Assembly: GCF_900167365.1 (NCBI RefSeq)
Contig: NZ_FUXL01000001.1
Location: 79,507 to 143,506, forward strand
Length of the DNA: 64,000 nt
Source of the DNA: Consotaella salsifontis
Lineage (GTDB): Bacteria > Pseudomonadota > Alphaproteobacteria > Rhizobiales > Rhizobiaceae
Direction: 5' to 3'
The translations under genes were made by a program, and so were the position numbers. Shown here in pieces: positions 1 to 8,701 of the stretch. The notes below the pieces were generated by a model, which was not told the origin of the DNA, made no database searches, and was given only the letters and a program-made list of their open reading frames with translations. How positions within the stretch are numbered: the stretch's first letter is position 1; each line of letters starts with the position of its first letter.

Positions 1-164
1 GTCGCCCCCCGTGCGGGGGCGTGGATCGAAACCCGGCCCCGTCCTCCCAAAGCAGGATGACAGAGGTCGCCCCCAGTGCGGGAGCGTGAATCGAAACGGC
101 AAGGCCCTGCCGACGCAGGCCGAGCCATCGCCGTCGCTGCCCGTGCGGGGGCATGGATCGTAAC
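1..164 (+). CRISPR. End of a type I-C-like CRISPR array, three repeats, degenerating
   Basis: Three 32-nt direct repeats lie at 1-32, 66-97 and 133-164, separated by unrelated spacers of 33 and 35 nt. The first reads GTCGCCCCCC, then GTGCGGGGGC, then GTGGATCGAAAC. The second differs at three positions and the third at four, so repeats decay from left to right, as expected at the leader-distal end. The GAAAC 3' end and the short C/G-rich palindrome are typical of subtype I-C repeats. The first repeat starts at the window edge, so the rest of the array, the leader and any cas genes would lie upstream; none are visible here. Open frames across the repeats are accidental. Confidence 0.85.
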
Positions 165-1031
165 AGTAGCGGGGGGCGCGCCGGAGCTGCTTATGCCTTT
201 CGATGGACGCCGCGATAACTCGAACCTCGCTCGCCGGCAGCGGTTCAGTTTGGCCAACGCTGTCGAAGGCGAGGCGGGAGACGTCCGTCGCCCCCTGCCT
301 TACCCCTCGCGAAGTGCGCATCGCCCGTCGTGTTGCGCCGTGTAGCTCGTCGGTGGTTCCGTGCATCGTTGGGCAAACTATGCTCCGGCCCGACCTTTCG
401 CCGTGAGATTCCCGGCCGGCGCTGGAGGGCGGTCCATCTGCCCGCATTGCCTCTGCCGAAGAGGGCGTTCTTGATTTTCGAATCGTTCGCAACTCACGCC
501 TAAGACTTCGATCGCGTCCGAGAGGGTGACGCCCCCCTGACACGCGTCCCGTAGCCTGACAGCCCCTTCCGCAGCTTCTCACGGTCGATATGGTCTCGAA
601 CAGCGAGCTGGCCGCGCCAGGGTATGCGAGACGGACCCGCATCGGCCAACGGCGCTGGTCCAGCCATGCTCGCCAGACGCGCCTGCCAATGAGGCCAGGC
701 CCGGTCGTCTGTGCGCATGAGCGGCAGTGCGCAATCGTCATAGAGAAGGTCACTTCGTCCGTGTACCCCGACAATTCGCTTGAGGCCCGGTGCCGCCTCG
801 CGAGCCTGCTGCTCGACCACATTATGCAATGGTTTCTGAACCTGCGAGAGACGCTGGCGCGCGCATATTCCGGCGCACGCCGGGCGTAACGCCACACGGC
901 TCAGCTTTTCGTGAGATGATTGGAGACCGCCGCTTCCGCCGCCATGTCATGCGGCGGCCTGTTCATCAAGCCACAGCTGGATGCGGCACGCTACAGATTT
1001 TGCAGGAAAAGACCCGCCAACTTCGGGGAAG
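165..1031. other. 867-base gap without a convincing intact gene
   Basis: Between the CRISPR tail and tRNA-Glu there is no frame with a credible start, ribosome site and recognisable product. Short frames run both ways, as expected in GC-rich DNA. The only protein-like signal is a possible decayed LysR fragment at about 500-895 on the minus strand, listed separately. Confidence 0.55.
500..895 (-). pseudogene. Possible decayed fragment of a GcvA-like LysR regulator
   Basis: The minus-strand frame contains a stretch around DLLYDD, then DDRAWPHWQARL, resembling the effector-domain segment of GcvA-type LysR regulators (a leucine-rich 'LLHD' stretch followed by a W-x-x-W segment). Near 505-555 the continuation in another frame reads like ACQGGVTLSDAIE, close to the usual AAIxGQGVxL block, which would need a frameshift. 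No helix-turn-helix part is visible upstream. The similarity is from memory and weak, so the stretch may be chance. Confidence 0.22.
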
Positions 1032-1107
1032 TGGTACGCCCAAGGGGAATCGAACCCCTGTTTCCGCCGTGAAAGGGCGGCGTCCTAGACCGCTAGACGA
1101 TGGGCGC
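1032..1107 (-). tRNA. tRNA-Glu (anticodon TTC)
   Basis: The minus strand folds as a complete cloverleaf of 76 nt including an encoded CCA. The acceptor stem begins GCGCCCA, the anticodon loop is CTTTCAC giving TTC for Glu, and the T arm contains GGTTCGATTCC. Confidence 0.95.
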
Positions 1108-1208
1108 GGCGGAGGGCTGTATAGGATGCTTCGGCGCAGACCGCAAGCCGCCTCGTGCGCTTATCGACGAGGCTGTGAATAATATCGGTCGACAGCCGCC
1201 AGCCGGGT

Positions 1209-2315
1209 TCAATCTTTGGCGCGGGCGATCAGTGTCGTGGGCGAACTGCGGCGGCGACACTGCCAATTCCAGTCACGCTGGCGGCCGATGTCGATGTGAA
1301 CCGCCGTCGTATGGCAGTAGGTGCCAACACCGCCTCTGCCGGGCAGGGCGCGCACGAATTCGGCGACTGCTCTGCTGTTGGCGCCGGGCACCTGGATGTC
1401 CGCCGCCTGGCAAAGCATGTGCATGGATTTCTTCGCTCCGTTGACGGCGCGATTGTGCGATGGGCTACGGTAGCCCGAGGTGATCACCGCCTTCTGGCCA
1501 AAATGCTGCTCCACCGCCCGAACCATCGAAACGAGCTTTGCCGGGAAGCAGGAGGTTTCCACATCCTCCCGCTGGACCATCAGCCCGTTCGGCGCAAGGC
1601 GGGCCAAACCGGTCACCGACGCCACCTGATAACCCTGCTCGACGTCCTCGATCATGTCCTCATCGTCGGCAGAGGCGCGATGACCGATCTCGAACAGGGA
1701 ATCGGGATCAACGCCCGGAAGTGCCCCCGCGTCTCCTGCAGGCACGGGCGCTCCAGATCGAGGCACGATCACCCGGCTGGACTTGCTGTTGTCCGTGTTG
1801 CGAATGGGAACCTTCGCCTGGGATTCGCTGAAGAGGCTCGCATAGAACGTACGATCGGCTTGGCTGGTTTCCGCCGACGCCTCTCGAAGGAGCGGTTGTG
1901 CCTTCTGAGCGCTCGGCGCGTAGGCCGCAAGGCTCACTTGGCCCGCCGCCTCCTTTGCGGTCTGCCGAATGAGGGTGGCGGCATCGGCCGGCTTTGAAGC
2001 ACCCGCGTCGTCGCTGGGAGTCTTTGCCGCCATCTCGCTGCTAGCCGGGGCAGCATCGGCGACCACCGTCGTCTCCGCGTCGGAGGGGACGGATGCATCC
2101 GCGGTCGGAGCATCCCCCTCCTTGGCCTCGGCGGACGCGGAAGCACCCGCCGAGGCGGCGGTAGTGGTGTTGGCAAATCCAAGGGAAGAAGAGTCGTCGG
2201 CCGAGGAAACGCACCCCGCGACAAAAGAGAGCGAAGCAAGAGCCGTCGCGGCCGCCAAAGTGACAAGCGCCGGACGGCGCGTTCGACCAATGTCGCTCGT
2301 CAAATCCCCGTCCAC
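1209..2315 (-). CDS. Lipoprotein with peptidase M15/DUF882-type (YcbK-like) domain
   Basis: A 368-residue protein. The N-terminal hydrophobic segment ends in FVAGC, a lipobox, so it is probably a lipid-anchored envelope protein. A long Ala/Asp/Ser-rich low-complexity linker follows (about residues 40-200). The C-terminal domain (about 240-355) carries the zinc-peptidase signatures of the M15A/DUF882 family: ITSGYRSPxHN, then SMHMLCQAAD (SxHxxxxAxD) and a final VHID. These supply the usual His-Asp-His ligands. Family members act on peptidoglycan peptides, so a role in wall turnover is inferred. The start is the most upstream ATG; any start before the signal segment would do. Confidence 0.82.
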   Translation of the reverse strand: MDGDLTSDIGRTRRPALVTLAAATALASLSFVAGCVSSADDSSSLGFANTTTAASAGASASAEAKEGDAPTADASVPSDAETTVVADAAPASSEMAAKTPSDDAGASKPADAATLIRQTAKEAAGQVSLAAYAPSAQKAQPLLREASAETSQADRTFYASLFSESQAKVPIRNTDNSKSSRVIVPRSGAPVPAGDAGALPGVDPDSLFEIGHRASADDEDMIEDVEQGYQVASVTGLARLAPNGLMVQREDVETSCFPAKLVSMVRAVEQHFGQKAVITSGYRSPSHNRAVNGAKKSMHMLCQAADIQVPGANSRAVAEFVRALPGRGGVGTYCHTTAVHIDIGRQRDWNWQCRRRSSPTTLIARAKD

Positions 2316-2558
2316 CTCTCCTTTGAAGTTCCACTTGATGTGAGAACTTCATCCATTTTCTATGATGCGCCAGTCGCTTACCAAGTCTGGCTTGCGTGAA
2401 AACGGAGATCCTTCCCCATCCGGGAATAACCGTCCCCTTGGTTATTCCTGTCGCATCTTGCTCGTTAACCCTTTGTTATGGGCGTCCATATGGCGTTATT
2501 GCGGCGATAGCAAGGCAAACAGGCAAACTGTGACCAATGTGTCACATCCCAACAGTGC

Positions 2559-2999
2559 TTACCACGACCCGGTATTGGCCATGCTTTGCCACGGCTCGGC
2601 AGCTGCCAACGGCTCGCCCTTTTGCAGCAGCTCAAACGATATGCCATCCGGAGACTTCACGAATGCCATGTTACCGTCACGCGGAGGGCGATTGATGACG
2701 ATGCCAGCGTCCATCAGCTTCTGGCAGTAATCGTAGATATTGTCGACTTCCAGAGCGAGATGGCCGAAGTTGCGCCCACCTGAATAGGTTTCCGCATCCC
2801 AATTGTAGGTCAGCTCAAGAAGCGGCGCCCGCTCCTGTCGCGCGGCCTCAACGTCGTCCGGAGCGGCGAGGAAGATCAGGGTATAACGGCCATTGCTGTT
2901 CTCTGTTCTTCTGACTTCAACGAACCCCATCTTAGAGCAATAGAAGTCCAGCGACTCGTCGAGATCGCGAATTCGAACCATGGTGTGAAGATAGCGCAT
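2559..2999 (-). CDS. gloA: Lactoylglutathione lyase (glyoxalase I)
   Basis: A 146-residue single-domain glyoxalase I that converts the methylglyoxal-glutathione hemithioacetal to S-lactoylglutathione. The four metal ligands are visible in order: His in RYLHTMVRI, Glu in LLELTYN, His in NFGHLALEV and Glu in SFELLQ. This is the short GloA form that usually uses nickel. The frame is open 42 codons further upstream, but the start at 2999 is preceded by AGGAG at good spacing and begins at the conserved N-terminus. It is followed on the same strand, after about 240 bases, by the M15 lipoprotein gene. Confidence 0.94.
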   Translation of the reverse strand: MRYLHTMVRIRDLDESLDFYCSKMGFVEVRRTENSNGRYTLIFLAAPDDVEAARQERAPLLELTYNWDAETYSGGRNFGHLALEVDNIYDYCQKLMDAGIVINRPPRDGNMAFVKSPDGISFELLQKGEPLAAAEPWQSMANTGSW

Positions 3000-3416
3000 C
3001 GATACTCCTGTGATGTATGCGGACCCGCAACCAAGAGGGCGGGCGCTGACCTGTATGGAATAGGGCGGCTTCTCGCAAAGGGGAGGCTGCACAATCGCAT
3101 TGCCGGATTGGCTGTCGCCAGGCACGTCGAACCCGTGGCGCTGATATTAAGCCACCTCATTGATCAGAGCCGTCTATATATCAGTTTTCGCGCGTCGAAA
3201 GCACTGTTTCCCTTGCGTCATGCCGTGAAAGGGCGAAAATCCGTGCATTAAACGCCTGAGCCAAAAGGAACGCCGGTCATCTATACGTTGTTCCGCATAT
3301 TGCGGCGCGACACGTATCAAATTTTATTCATGAGAAAGCGGCATGCTGACATGAACGAATAAAATGCTATTCTCATTTTCAGTGTGATTCGGTTGGCGTA
3401 AGAGGCGGGCCCTAGA
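3000..3416. other. Divergent intergenic region between gloA and the cold-shock gene
   Basis: This 417-base gap holds the promoters of two divergent genes. The right third (about 3318-3385) is much more AT-rich than its surroundings and contains the inverted repeat and Fur-box-like site listed separately. No coding frame is convincing. Confidence 0.5.
3321..3380. promoter_or_regulatory. AT-rich inverted repeat with overlapping Fur-box-like sequence
   Basis: ATTTTATTCATG at 3321-3332 faces CATGAACGAATAAAAT at 3350-3365, an inverted repeat with a 3-nt asymmetry. Just downstream, the complement of 3362-3380 reads GAAAATGAGAATAGCATTT, which resembles a Fur/Mur-type box. It lies 37-95 bases upstream of the cold-shock gene start. 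Operator function is inference from position and symmetry. Confidence 0.3.
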
Positions 3417-3995
3417 ATGCCAGGCAAAACCTCTGCGAAGTTCTCTGAAGAGATTCGTTCCGCAGGACAGACCTCCGTTGGGCTCGATGTGGTTTCGGGT
3501 CATATCAAGTGGTTCGATGTCGCCAAGGGCTTCGGTTTCATCGTCCCGGACGGCGATGGACCGGACATCCTTCTGCACGTGACGTGCCTCAGGCGCGATG
3601 GGCATACCACCGCTCTGGAGGGGGCGCGTCTTGTCTGCGAGGTGCAGCGCGGCGAAAAGGGGCTTCAGGCTTTCCGCATTCTTTCGATGGATCAGTCGAC
3701 GGCTGTTCATCCGTCGCAGCTGCCGCCCTCGCGCACTCACGTCAACGTTGTTCCGACCAGCGGCCTTGAGCGCGCCTTCGTCAAGTGGTTCAACCGCACG
3801 AAGGGCTACGGCTTCCTGTCGCGCGGGGAGGGCACCGAGGATATCTTCGTCCATATGGAGACGTTGCGGCGCGTCGGCATGACGGAATTGCGGCCCGGCC
3901 AGTGGGTGCTGGTGCGTTTCGGGGAAGGCACCAAGGGATTGATGGCCGCGGAAGTTCACCCCGAAAGCGGCCCGGTTCAGCCGGCCTCCCACTGA
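3417..3995 (+). CDS. Double cold-shock-domain protein (CspA family)
   Basis: A 192-residue protein with two cold-shock domains. The first spans about residues 26-90 ([19 protein letters not shown]) and the second about 120-185 ([17 protein letters not shown]). Both keep the aromatic RNP1-like KGFGF/KGYGF and the RNP2-like ILLHV/IFVHM strands that bind single-stranded RNA or DNA. The two-domain form of about 190-200 residues is common in alphaproteobacteria. The next gene starts 1 base after its stop, so the two are probably co-transcribed. Confidence 0.92.
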   Translation: MPGKTSAKFSEEIRSAGQTSVGLDVVSGHIKWFDVAKGFGFIVPDGDGPDILLHVTCLRRDGHTTALEGARLVCEVQRGEKGLQAFRILSMDQSTAVHPSQLPPSRTHVNVVPTSGLERAFVKWFNRTKGYGFLSRGEGTEDIFVHMETLRRVGMTELRPGQWVLVRFGEGTKGLMAAEVHPESGPVQPASH

Positions 3996-3996
3996 C

Positions 3997-4461
3997 ATGT
4001 CCTTCCGTCGTGGTTGGGTGCGCGGCGCTATTGCCGCGTTGATCGTCGCGTTTGGTGCGGTCGTGTTCGCGTTCGCCGCGGGAGCGGATTCCAAGGCGAT
4101 TCTGAAGACCGCCAGCGGTGAGCATGCCATCTCGGTGGAGGTTGCCGATACGCCTGAGACGCGTGCGACCGGATTGATGTTTCGCGAGTCCATGCCCGAC
4201 GACCACGGCATGCTCTTCGTGTTCGATGAACCCCGTCCGGTTACGTTCTGGATGAAGAACACCTTGATTCCGCTCGACATGCTGTTCCTGGACGACCATG
4301 GCGTCATCACCAGGATCGCGGCGAACGCGCAGCCATTGTCTCTGAGCCTGATCGACTCGGAAGGTCCCGTCCGCTTCGTGCTGGAGCTCAACGGCGGCGC
4401 GGCGGCGCGCCTGAAGGCCCAACCTGGCGACAGGCTCATCCATGAGCGGATCGAGCCGTGA
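3997..4461 (+). CDS. DUF192 family exported protein
   Basis: A 154-residue protein with an N-terminal hydrophobic segment (about residues 10-28) that looks like a signal peptide or anchor. The DUF192 core follows, with the hallmark blocks RATGLMFRESMPDDHGMLF and FWMKNTLIPLDMLF. The biochemical function of DUF192 is unknown. It is tightly coupled to the cold-shock gene upstream, an arrangement I recall from other rhizobial genomes. Confidence 0.9.
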   Translation: MSFRRGWVRGAIAALIVAFGAVVFAFAAGADSKAILKTASGEHAISVEVADTPETRATGLMFRESMPDDHGMLFVFDEPRPVTFWMKNTLIPLDMLFLDDHGVITRIAANAQPLSLSLIDSEGPVRFVLELNGGAAARLKAQPGDRLIHERIEP

Positions 4462-4584
4462 TGCCGCATCGGTCGAGCCGCCGGCCCGCTACCATGGCTT
4501 TTTCTTTGCGCCCGCGCTGCCATACCGCCGCCATCCCTTGACGCGACCGGCAAAACCCGCCAAATCCCAGACGACCGGGATGAT

Positions 4585-4661
4585 CGGAGCGTAGCGCAGC
4601 CTGGTAGCGCATCTGCTTTGGGAGCAGAGGGTCGCAGGTTCGAATCCTGCCGCTCCGACCA
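4585..4661 (+). tRNA. tRNA-Pro (anticodon TGG)
   Basis: A 77-nt cloverleaf with encoded CCA. The acceptor CGGAGCG pairs with CGCTCCG, the anticodon stem-loop CTGCTTTGGGAGCAG gives TGG, and the T arm is GCAGGTTCGAATCCTGC. Confidence 0.96.
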
Positions 4662-4706
4662 GTTCGGCTGGAATGTTGACTCGGCGGCGGCCGGCAACGG
4701 AGGCGG

Positions 4707-5015
4707 ATGATGGTTGCGAGAATCTATCGGCCCGCTCGGACGGCCATGCAATCGGGCAAGGCCCGGACCCGGGACTGGGTGCTGCTCTATGAGCCCGAGG
4801 TTCCCAAGGCGGTGGAGCCGCTGATGGGCTACACCTCATCCTCCGACATGAAGGCGCAGATCCGCATGTCCTTCGATACCAAGGAGGAAGCGGTGGAATA
4901 TGCCGAGCGGAATGGAATTCCCTACAAGGTCGAGGAGCCGCAGCAGCCGAAGCGCGCGAGGGTCTCCTACTCCGACAATTTCCGCTACGATCGCCGCCAG
5001 CCCTGGACGCATTGA
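4707..5015 (+). CDS. Complex I accessory subunit, ETC_C1 NDUFS4-like family
   Basis: A 102-residue soluble protein. The blocks MVARIYRPARTAMQSG, DWVLLYEPE, GYTSSSDM and FDTKEEAVEYAERNGI are those of the NDUFS4/ETC_C1 family, supernumerary subunits of NADH:ubiquinone oxidoreductase shared by alphaproteobacteria and mitochondria. It sits alone between two tRNA genes, as is usual for this subunit in the order. Two adjacent ATG codons (4707 and 4710) could each be the start; GGAGG lies just upstream. Confidence 0.92.
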   Translation: MMVARIYRPARTAMQSGKARTRDWVLLYEPEVPKAVEPLMGYTSSSDMKAQIRMSFDTKEEAVEYAERNGIPYKVEEPQQPKRARVSYSDNFRYDRRQPWTH

Positions 5016-5207
5016 GGCGCCATCACGACGAAGGCTGCGCCGGAATGGCGCGCCACATATTGTCGCGTTCAAGATAGACGATCGGGAATATGATCTGCAT
5101 TCGAGGGCGGTGTCTTCGAATGGAAAAAGACGCAAAGCCAACAGGCGAGGGCGGCCGGATCGCGCTCGCTCCGTTTCGACCCGCACTTGCGGCCACTGCG
5201 TCGCATC

Positions 5208-5283
5208 GGCCCCGTAGCTCAGCGGATAGAGCACCGGCCTTCTAAGCCGATGGTCGCAGGTTCGAGTCCTGCCGGGGTCGCCA
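5208..5283 (+). tRNA. tRNA-Arg (anticodon TCT)
   Basis: A 76-nt cloverleaf with encoded CCA. Acceptor GGCCCCG pairs with CGGGGTC (one G-T pair), the anticodon loop CTTCTAA gives TCT, and the T arm is GCAGGTTCGAGTCCTGC. Confidence 0.95.
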
Positions 5284-5450
5284 GTCATTTTCCTGTCCGA
5301 CCCGGAGACATGGGTAACAGACCGCTCCTAAGACGTGGGGTCGCGAGTTCTTGCGGAATCCAGACGTCTCACCGACGAGGCGAAAAAGGGGCGGCCTATG
5401 TCAGCGATCGCCAAGACGGTCGGTATCAACTGCTTCCGCCCTTCCTGATC

Positions 5451-5951
5451 TCAGACCAGCCCCAGGTCGCGGCAGGCGGCGTAGACCTCGATGCTGCTGG
5501 CGTTGGCGGCGGCCATCTGCTTGAGCTGAAAATCGGGCACGCCCCATGCCGTTGGCACTCCCTCGGCACGGAACAGCCGCGCCTCGCTCATCGTGCCGTC
5601 GGAGCGGCGAGCGTTGGCGGTGCCGCAGGCGACGATCGAGCCAGTGGCGGTTCGCCCCGCCGTGACGGTGAGGATCTGCGCCGCCTCGGGAACGGTGTAG
5701 GCCTGACGCACGACGTTCTCCAGCGCGGCACGCTCCTCAACGGTCAGCCCGTAAGACTGCGCCGGCTTCAACTTCTCCCGAACGGCCCCGGGCAAGAACC
5801 CTCCGCGCGGACGCCAGTCGCCTGCCGTCGCAGGCGGCTCTGTGGCGGAGGCGGATGATCCAAACAGCGGAGGCAGCGACGGCTCCGGCGTCGCGCACCC
5901 CCCCACCCAGGCGACCGCCGAGACTGCAATAAGAAGCGTGGATTTTATCAT
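5451..5951 (-). CDS. Small hypothetical lipoprotein
   Basis: A 166-residue protein whose start MIKSTLLIAVSAVAWVGGC gives a classic lipoprotein signal with lipobox VGGC. The rest is soluble: a Pro/Ala-rich linker, then LTVEERAALENVVRQAY and a C-terminal block with VACGTANARRSDG. I do not recognise a named family beyond 'conserved lipoprotein of Hyphomicrobiales'. The frame is open 54 codons upstream, but the lipobox distance fixes the start at 5951. It follows metC on the same strand with a 184-base gap. Confidence 0.75.
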   Translation of the reverse strand: MIKSTLLIAVSAVAWVGGCATPEPSLPPLFGSSASATEPPATAGDWRPRGGFLPGAVREKLKPAQSYGLTVEERAALENVVRQAYTVPEAAQILTVTAGRTATGSIVACGTANARRSDGTMSEARLFRAEGVPTAWGVPDFQLKQMAAANASSIEVYAACRDLGLV

Positions 5952-6135
5952 CGTCACTCGTACGGCCTTGTTCGCCGGTGGCTGCACTGCGGAGGCTGGC
6001 GATCTGAGAGCGCTTACGGCGCTGTTCTGCCGGCCGGACAAGGAGGTCGAAGTCGCCCGCCATATGTCCCACGGTCGAAACAGACATGCGCGACCGCGGG
6101 ACTGCCGATTCACCCGACAATATCACCAAGCTGTG

Positions 6136-7323
6136 TCAGCGACACGTCCCATTGGCGGCGATCGCGGCCTCCAGGCCCCGGTCGATGTCCCGCATCAGAT
6201 CGCCGACATCCTCAAGACCGATCTGAAGCCGGATAACCGCTCCGTCGAGAGGCGCTTTTGCCGACGTCCGGTCCGAAAGGTCGGCCTCCACGACAAGACT
6301 CTCATGCCCGCCCCAGGAATATCCGAGACCGAAGATCTGAAGGGCGTCGAGAAATGCGGCGGCAGCTGGACGGCCTCCTTCCAGCACGAATGAAAAAAGG
6401 CCGCTCGATCCGCCGAACTGTCGCTGCCAGAGGTCAAACCCTGGAAAGGAAGGCAGCGCCGGATGAAGCACCTTGCTGACGCCAGGACGCCCCTCCAGCC
6501 AACGCGCGATCTCGAGGGCGGAGGCCTGATGGCGGGCGAGCCGGACGCCCATCGTCTTGAGGCCGCGCATGATCAGATAGGTGTCGTCGGGTGCGGCGTT
6601 GATGCCAAGCGCCATCTGCGTGTCGCGCAGACGCTTGTAGGTCGTCTCGTTGGCGGAGACGCTGCCCATCATCACATCGGAATGACCGCCAGGATATTTG
6701 GTCAGCGCATGGATCGAAAGATCAACCCCGTGTTCCAGCGGCCGGAAGAACAAGGGCGTCGCCCAGGTGTTGTCGATCATGACCACGGCGCCGGCGTGGT
6801 GCGCGATCTCGCAAACCGCCGCGACATCCATCATCTCGAACGTGTTCGAGCCCGGAACCTCCAGGAAAACCACCCGCGTCTCCGGCCGAATAAGCGCCTC
6901 GATACCGGTGCCGAGGGCCGGATCGAAATATTCGACCGCCACGCCCATCCGCTTCAAGACGGTGTCGCAGAAATGGCGAGTGGGCGAATAGCAAGAATCC
7001 ACCACGAGCAGGTGATCCCCCGCCAAAAGGAACGCCAGAAGCGGCACCGTGATCGCCGCGAGGCCAGATGGCACGAGGATCGTTCCATGAGCTGCCTCGA
7101 GTTCGTTCAGAGCGCGCTCGAGGGCGTCCGTCGTCGGTGTGCCGCGCAAGCCATACGTGTATGGCTGACTGCGATTCCGCATCGACTCGCTGTTCTTGTA
7201 AAGAACCGTGGACGCATGGACGACGGGCGGATTGACGAAGCCAAAATAGCTGTGAGGCTCGTGGCCCATATGGACGAGCCGCGTGGCTATGTTTTGGTCA
7301 GAGGAGGGGTTTTTGTTGCTCAA
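6136..7323 (-). CDS. metC: Cystathionine beta-lyase
   Basis: A 395-residue PLP enzyme of the Cys/Met-metabolism family that cleaves cystathionine to homocysteine, pyruvate and ammonia. Visible signatures are YTYGLRGTPTTDALE (substrate and phosphate region), the VPSGLAAITVPLLA PLP phosphate cup, MIDNTWATPLFFRPLEHGVD, and the Schiff-base lysine in SIHALTKYPGGHSDVMMG. The SYSWGGHESL block near the C-terminus is typical of MetC rather than gamma-synthases. The length is normal. No riboswitch-like structure was apparent in the 220 bases upstream. Confidence 0.93.
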   Translation of the reverse strand: MSNKNPSSDQNIATRLVHMGHEPHSYFGFVNPPVVHASTVLYKNSESMRNRSQPYTYGLRGTPTTDALERALNELEAAHGTILVPSGLAAITVPLLAFLLAGDHLLVVDSCYSPTRHFCDTVLKRMGVAVEYFDPALGTGIEALIRPETRVVFLEVPGSNTFEMMDVAAVCEIAHHAGAVVMIDNTWATPLFFRPLEHGVDLSIHALTKYPGGHSDVMMGSVSANETTYKRLRDTQMALGINAAPDDTYLIMRGLKTMGVRLARHQASALEIARWLEGRPGVSKVLHPALPSFPGFDLWQRQFGGSSGLFSFVLEGGRPAAAAFLDALQIFGLGYSWGGHESLVVEADLSDRTSAKAPLDGAVIRLQIGLEDVGDLMRDIDRGLEAAIAANGTCR

Positions 7324-7545
7324 TTTCTGCTCTTAGCCGCTCTGATTCGAGGCACTCAAAAGTTGTCGGGGTGGAACTGCGGAAAAACCGCGTCACATGC
7401 TTGACCTGCTGAAATTTATGGCATGTGATCCAATCAGGGATGGTGGTTCTCCACCTTCCGAGCAGTCTGCCCCTGCGTTTTCGCTGAGGGAAGACCATTC
7501 GACAAAGAATTTGAGCAGTCACCGCGATCAATGGGAAGGTACCTG

Positions 7546-8595
7546 ATGAAATCGAAGCTCCTGACGACCGCACTCGGATTGACCGTGGCGATGGTGGCAG
7601 CAGGCGCCGCCTCGGCGGCGACGCTGGACGACGTCAAGTCGCGCGGCACTCTCAAGTGTGGCGTGAACACCGGCCTGCCGGGCTTTGCATCGCAGAACGA
7701 CAAGGGCGAGTGGCAGGGTCTGGATGTCGATTACTGCAAGGCGATTGCCGCAGCGATTTTCGGTGATCCCTCGAAGGTCCAGTACACGCCGCTCTCGGCC
7801 GTGCAGCGCTTTCCCGCCATCCAGAACGGCGAAGTCGATGTTCTCGCCCGCAACACCACGTGGACGATGGACCGCGATACCTCGCTCGGCCTGAACTTCG
7901 TCGGCGTCAACTACTACGACGGCCAGGGCTTCATGGTGAAGAAGGGGTTGGGGGTCAACTCCGCGCTCCAGCTTTCCGGCGCCACGGTCTGTGTCCAGTC
8001 CGGCACGACGACGGAACTGAACCTGGCGGATTATTTCGCCAAGAACAACATGCAGTACAACCCGGTCGTCATCGAAGCGCAGAGCGACGTGAACTCGGCC
8101 TATGATACCGGCCGCTGCGACGTCCTCACCACCGATGCGTCCGGCCTCTACGCCTCGCGTCTGGAGCTCAGCAATCCCGACGATCATGTCGTGCTGCCCG
8201 AGATCATCTCCAAGGAGCCGCTCGGCCCGGTCGTGCGCCAGGGCGACGATCAGTGGTTCAACCTGGTTCAGTGGGTCCACTTCGCCCTTCTGGACGCCGA
8301 GGAACTGGGCGTGAGCCAGAGCAACGTCGACAGCCTGGTGGACCAGGAGAAGAAAGCGATGGACGCCGGCCAGGGGCAGAACCCCAATCTCGCTCGCCTG
8401 CTTGGCGTCGGTGAGAACTTCGGCGGCAAGATCGGTCTCGATGCCGACTGGACGGTGAAGATCATTAAGGCGGTGGGCAACTACGGCGAGATCTTCGAGC
8501 GCAACGTTGGAAAGAACACGCCGCTCGGCATCGCTCGTGGCCAGAACGCGCTCTGGACCCAGGGCGGCCTGCAATACGCCCCGCCGATCCGCTGA
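7546..8595 (+). CDS. aapJ: General L-amino acid ABC transporter, periplasmic binding protein
   Basis: A 349-residue family 3 solute-binding protein. A Sec signal peptide ends at AGAASAA (about residue 23), then LDDVKSRGTLKCGVNTGLPGF opens the ligand domain. The cysteine positions and the VCVQSGTTTELNLADYF block are typical of AapJ/BztA. An in-frame ATG exists 15 bases earlier, but GGGAAGG lies between the two and fits as the ribosome site of the ATG at 7546. It is the first gene of aapJQMP. Rhizobial Aap takes up, and can export, a broad range of L-amino acids. Confidence 0.96.
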   Translation: MKSKLLTTALGLTVAMVAAGAASAATLDDVKSRGTLKCGVNTGLPGFASQNDKGEWQGLDVDYCKAIAAAIFGDPSKVQYTPLSAVQRFPAIQNGEVDVLARNTTWTMDRDTSLGLNFVGVNYYDGQGFMVKKGLGVNSALQLSGATVCVQSGTTTELNLADYFAKNNMQYNPVVIEAQSDVNSAYDTGRCDVLTTDASGLYASRLELSNPDDHVVLPEIISKEPLGPVVRQGDDQWFNLVQWVHFALLDAEELGVSQSNVDSLVDQEKKAMDAGQGQNPNLARLLGVGENFGGKIGLDADWTVKIIKAVGNYGEIFERNVGKNTPLGIARGQNALWTQGGLQYAPPIR

Positions 8596-8617
8596 TCGCA
8601 GCGTACGTCAAGAACCT

Positions 8618-8653
8618 GGGCCCGCGCCGAATGCTTCGTTCGGTGCCGGGTCC
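8618..8653 (+). other. Intercistronic stem-loop between aapJ and aapQ
   Basis: The arm at 8618-8631 pairs with 8639-8653 around loop TGCTTCG, giving about 14 base pairs with one bulged C and G-T pairs. No T-run follows. Such hairpins after a binding-protein gene usually protect the upstream mRNA or partly terminate it, so that the binding protein is made in excess over the permeases. That role is inferred here. Confidence 0.65.
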
Positions 8654-8701
8654 CGGTATGCCCGCGAGGAGCCGGGATGCAATGTTCGCAATGATTGACG
8701 G

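Noticed and set aside
76-406. Open frames crossing the CRISPR repeats
   Set aside because: They translate repeat and spacer DNA, have no ribosome site and show no protein-like conservation.
7324-7545. Possible SAM riboswitch before metC or leader before aapJ
   Set aside because: I could not find the conserved SAM-II core or a stable leader structure; only a normal promoter-sized gap.
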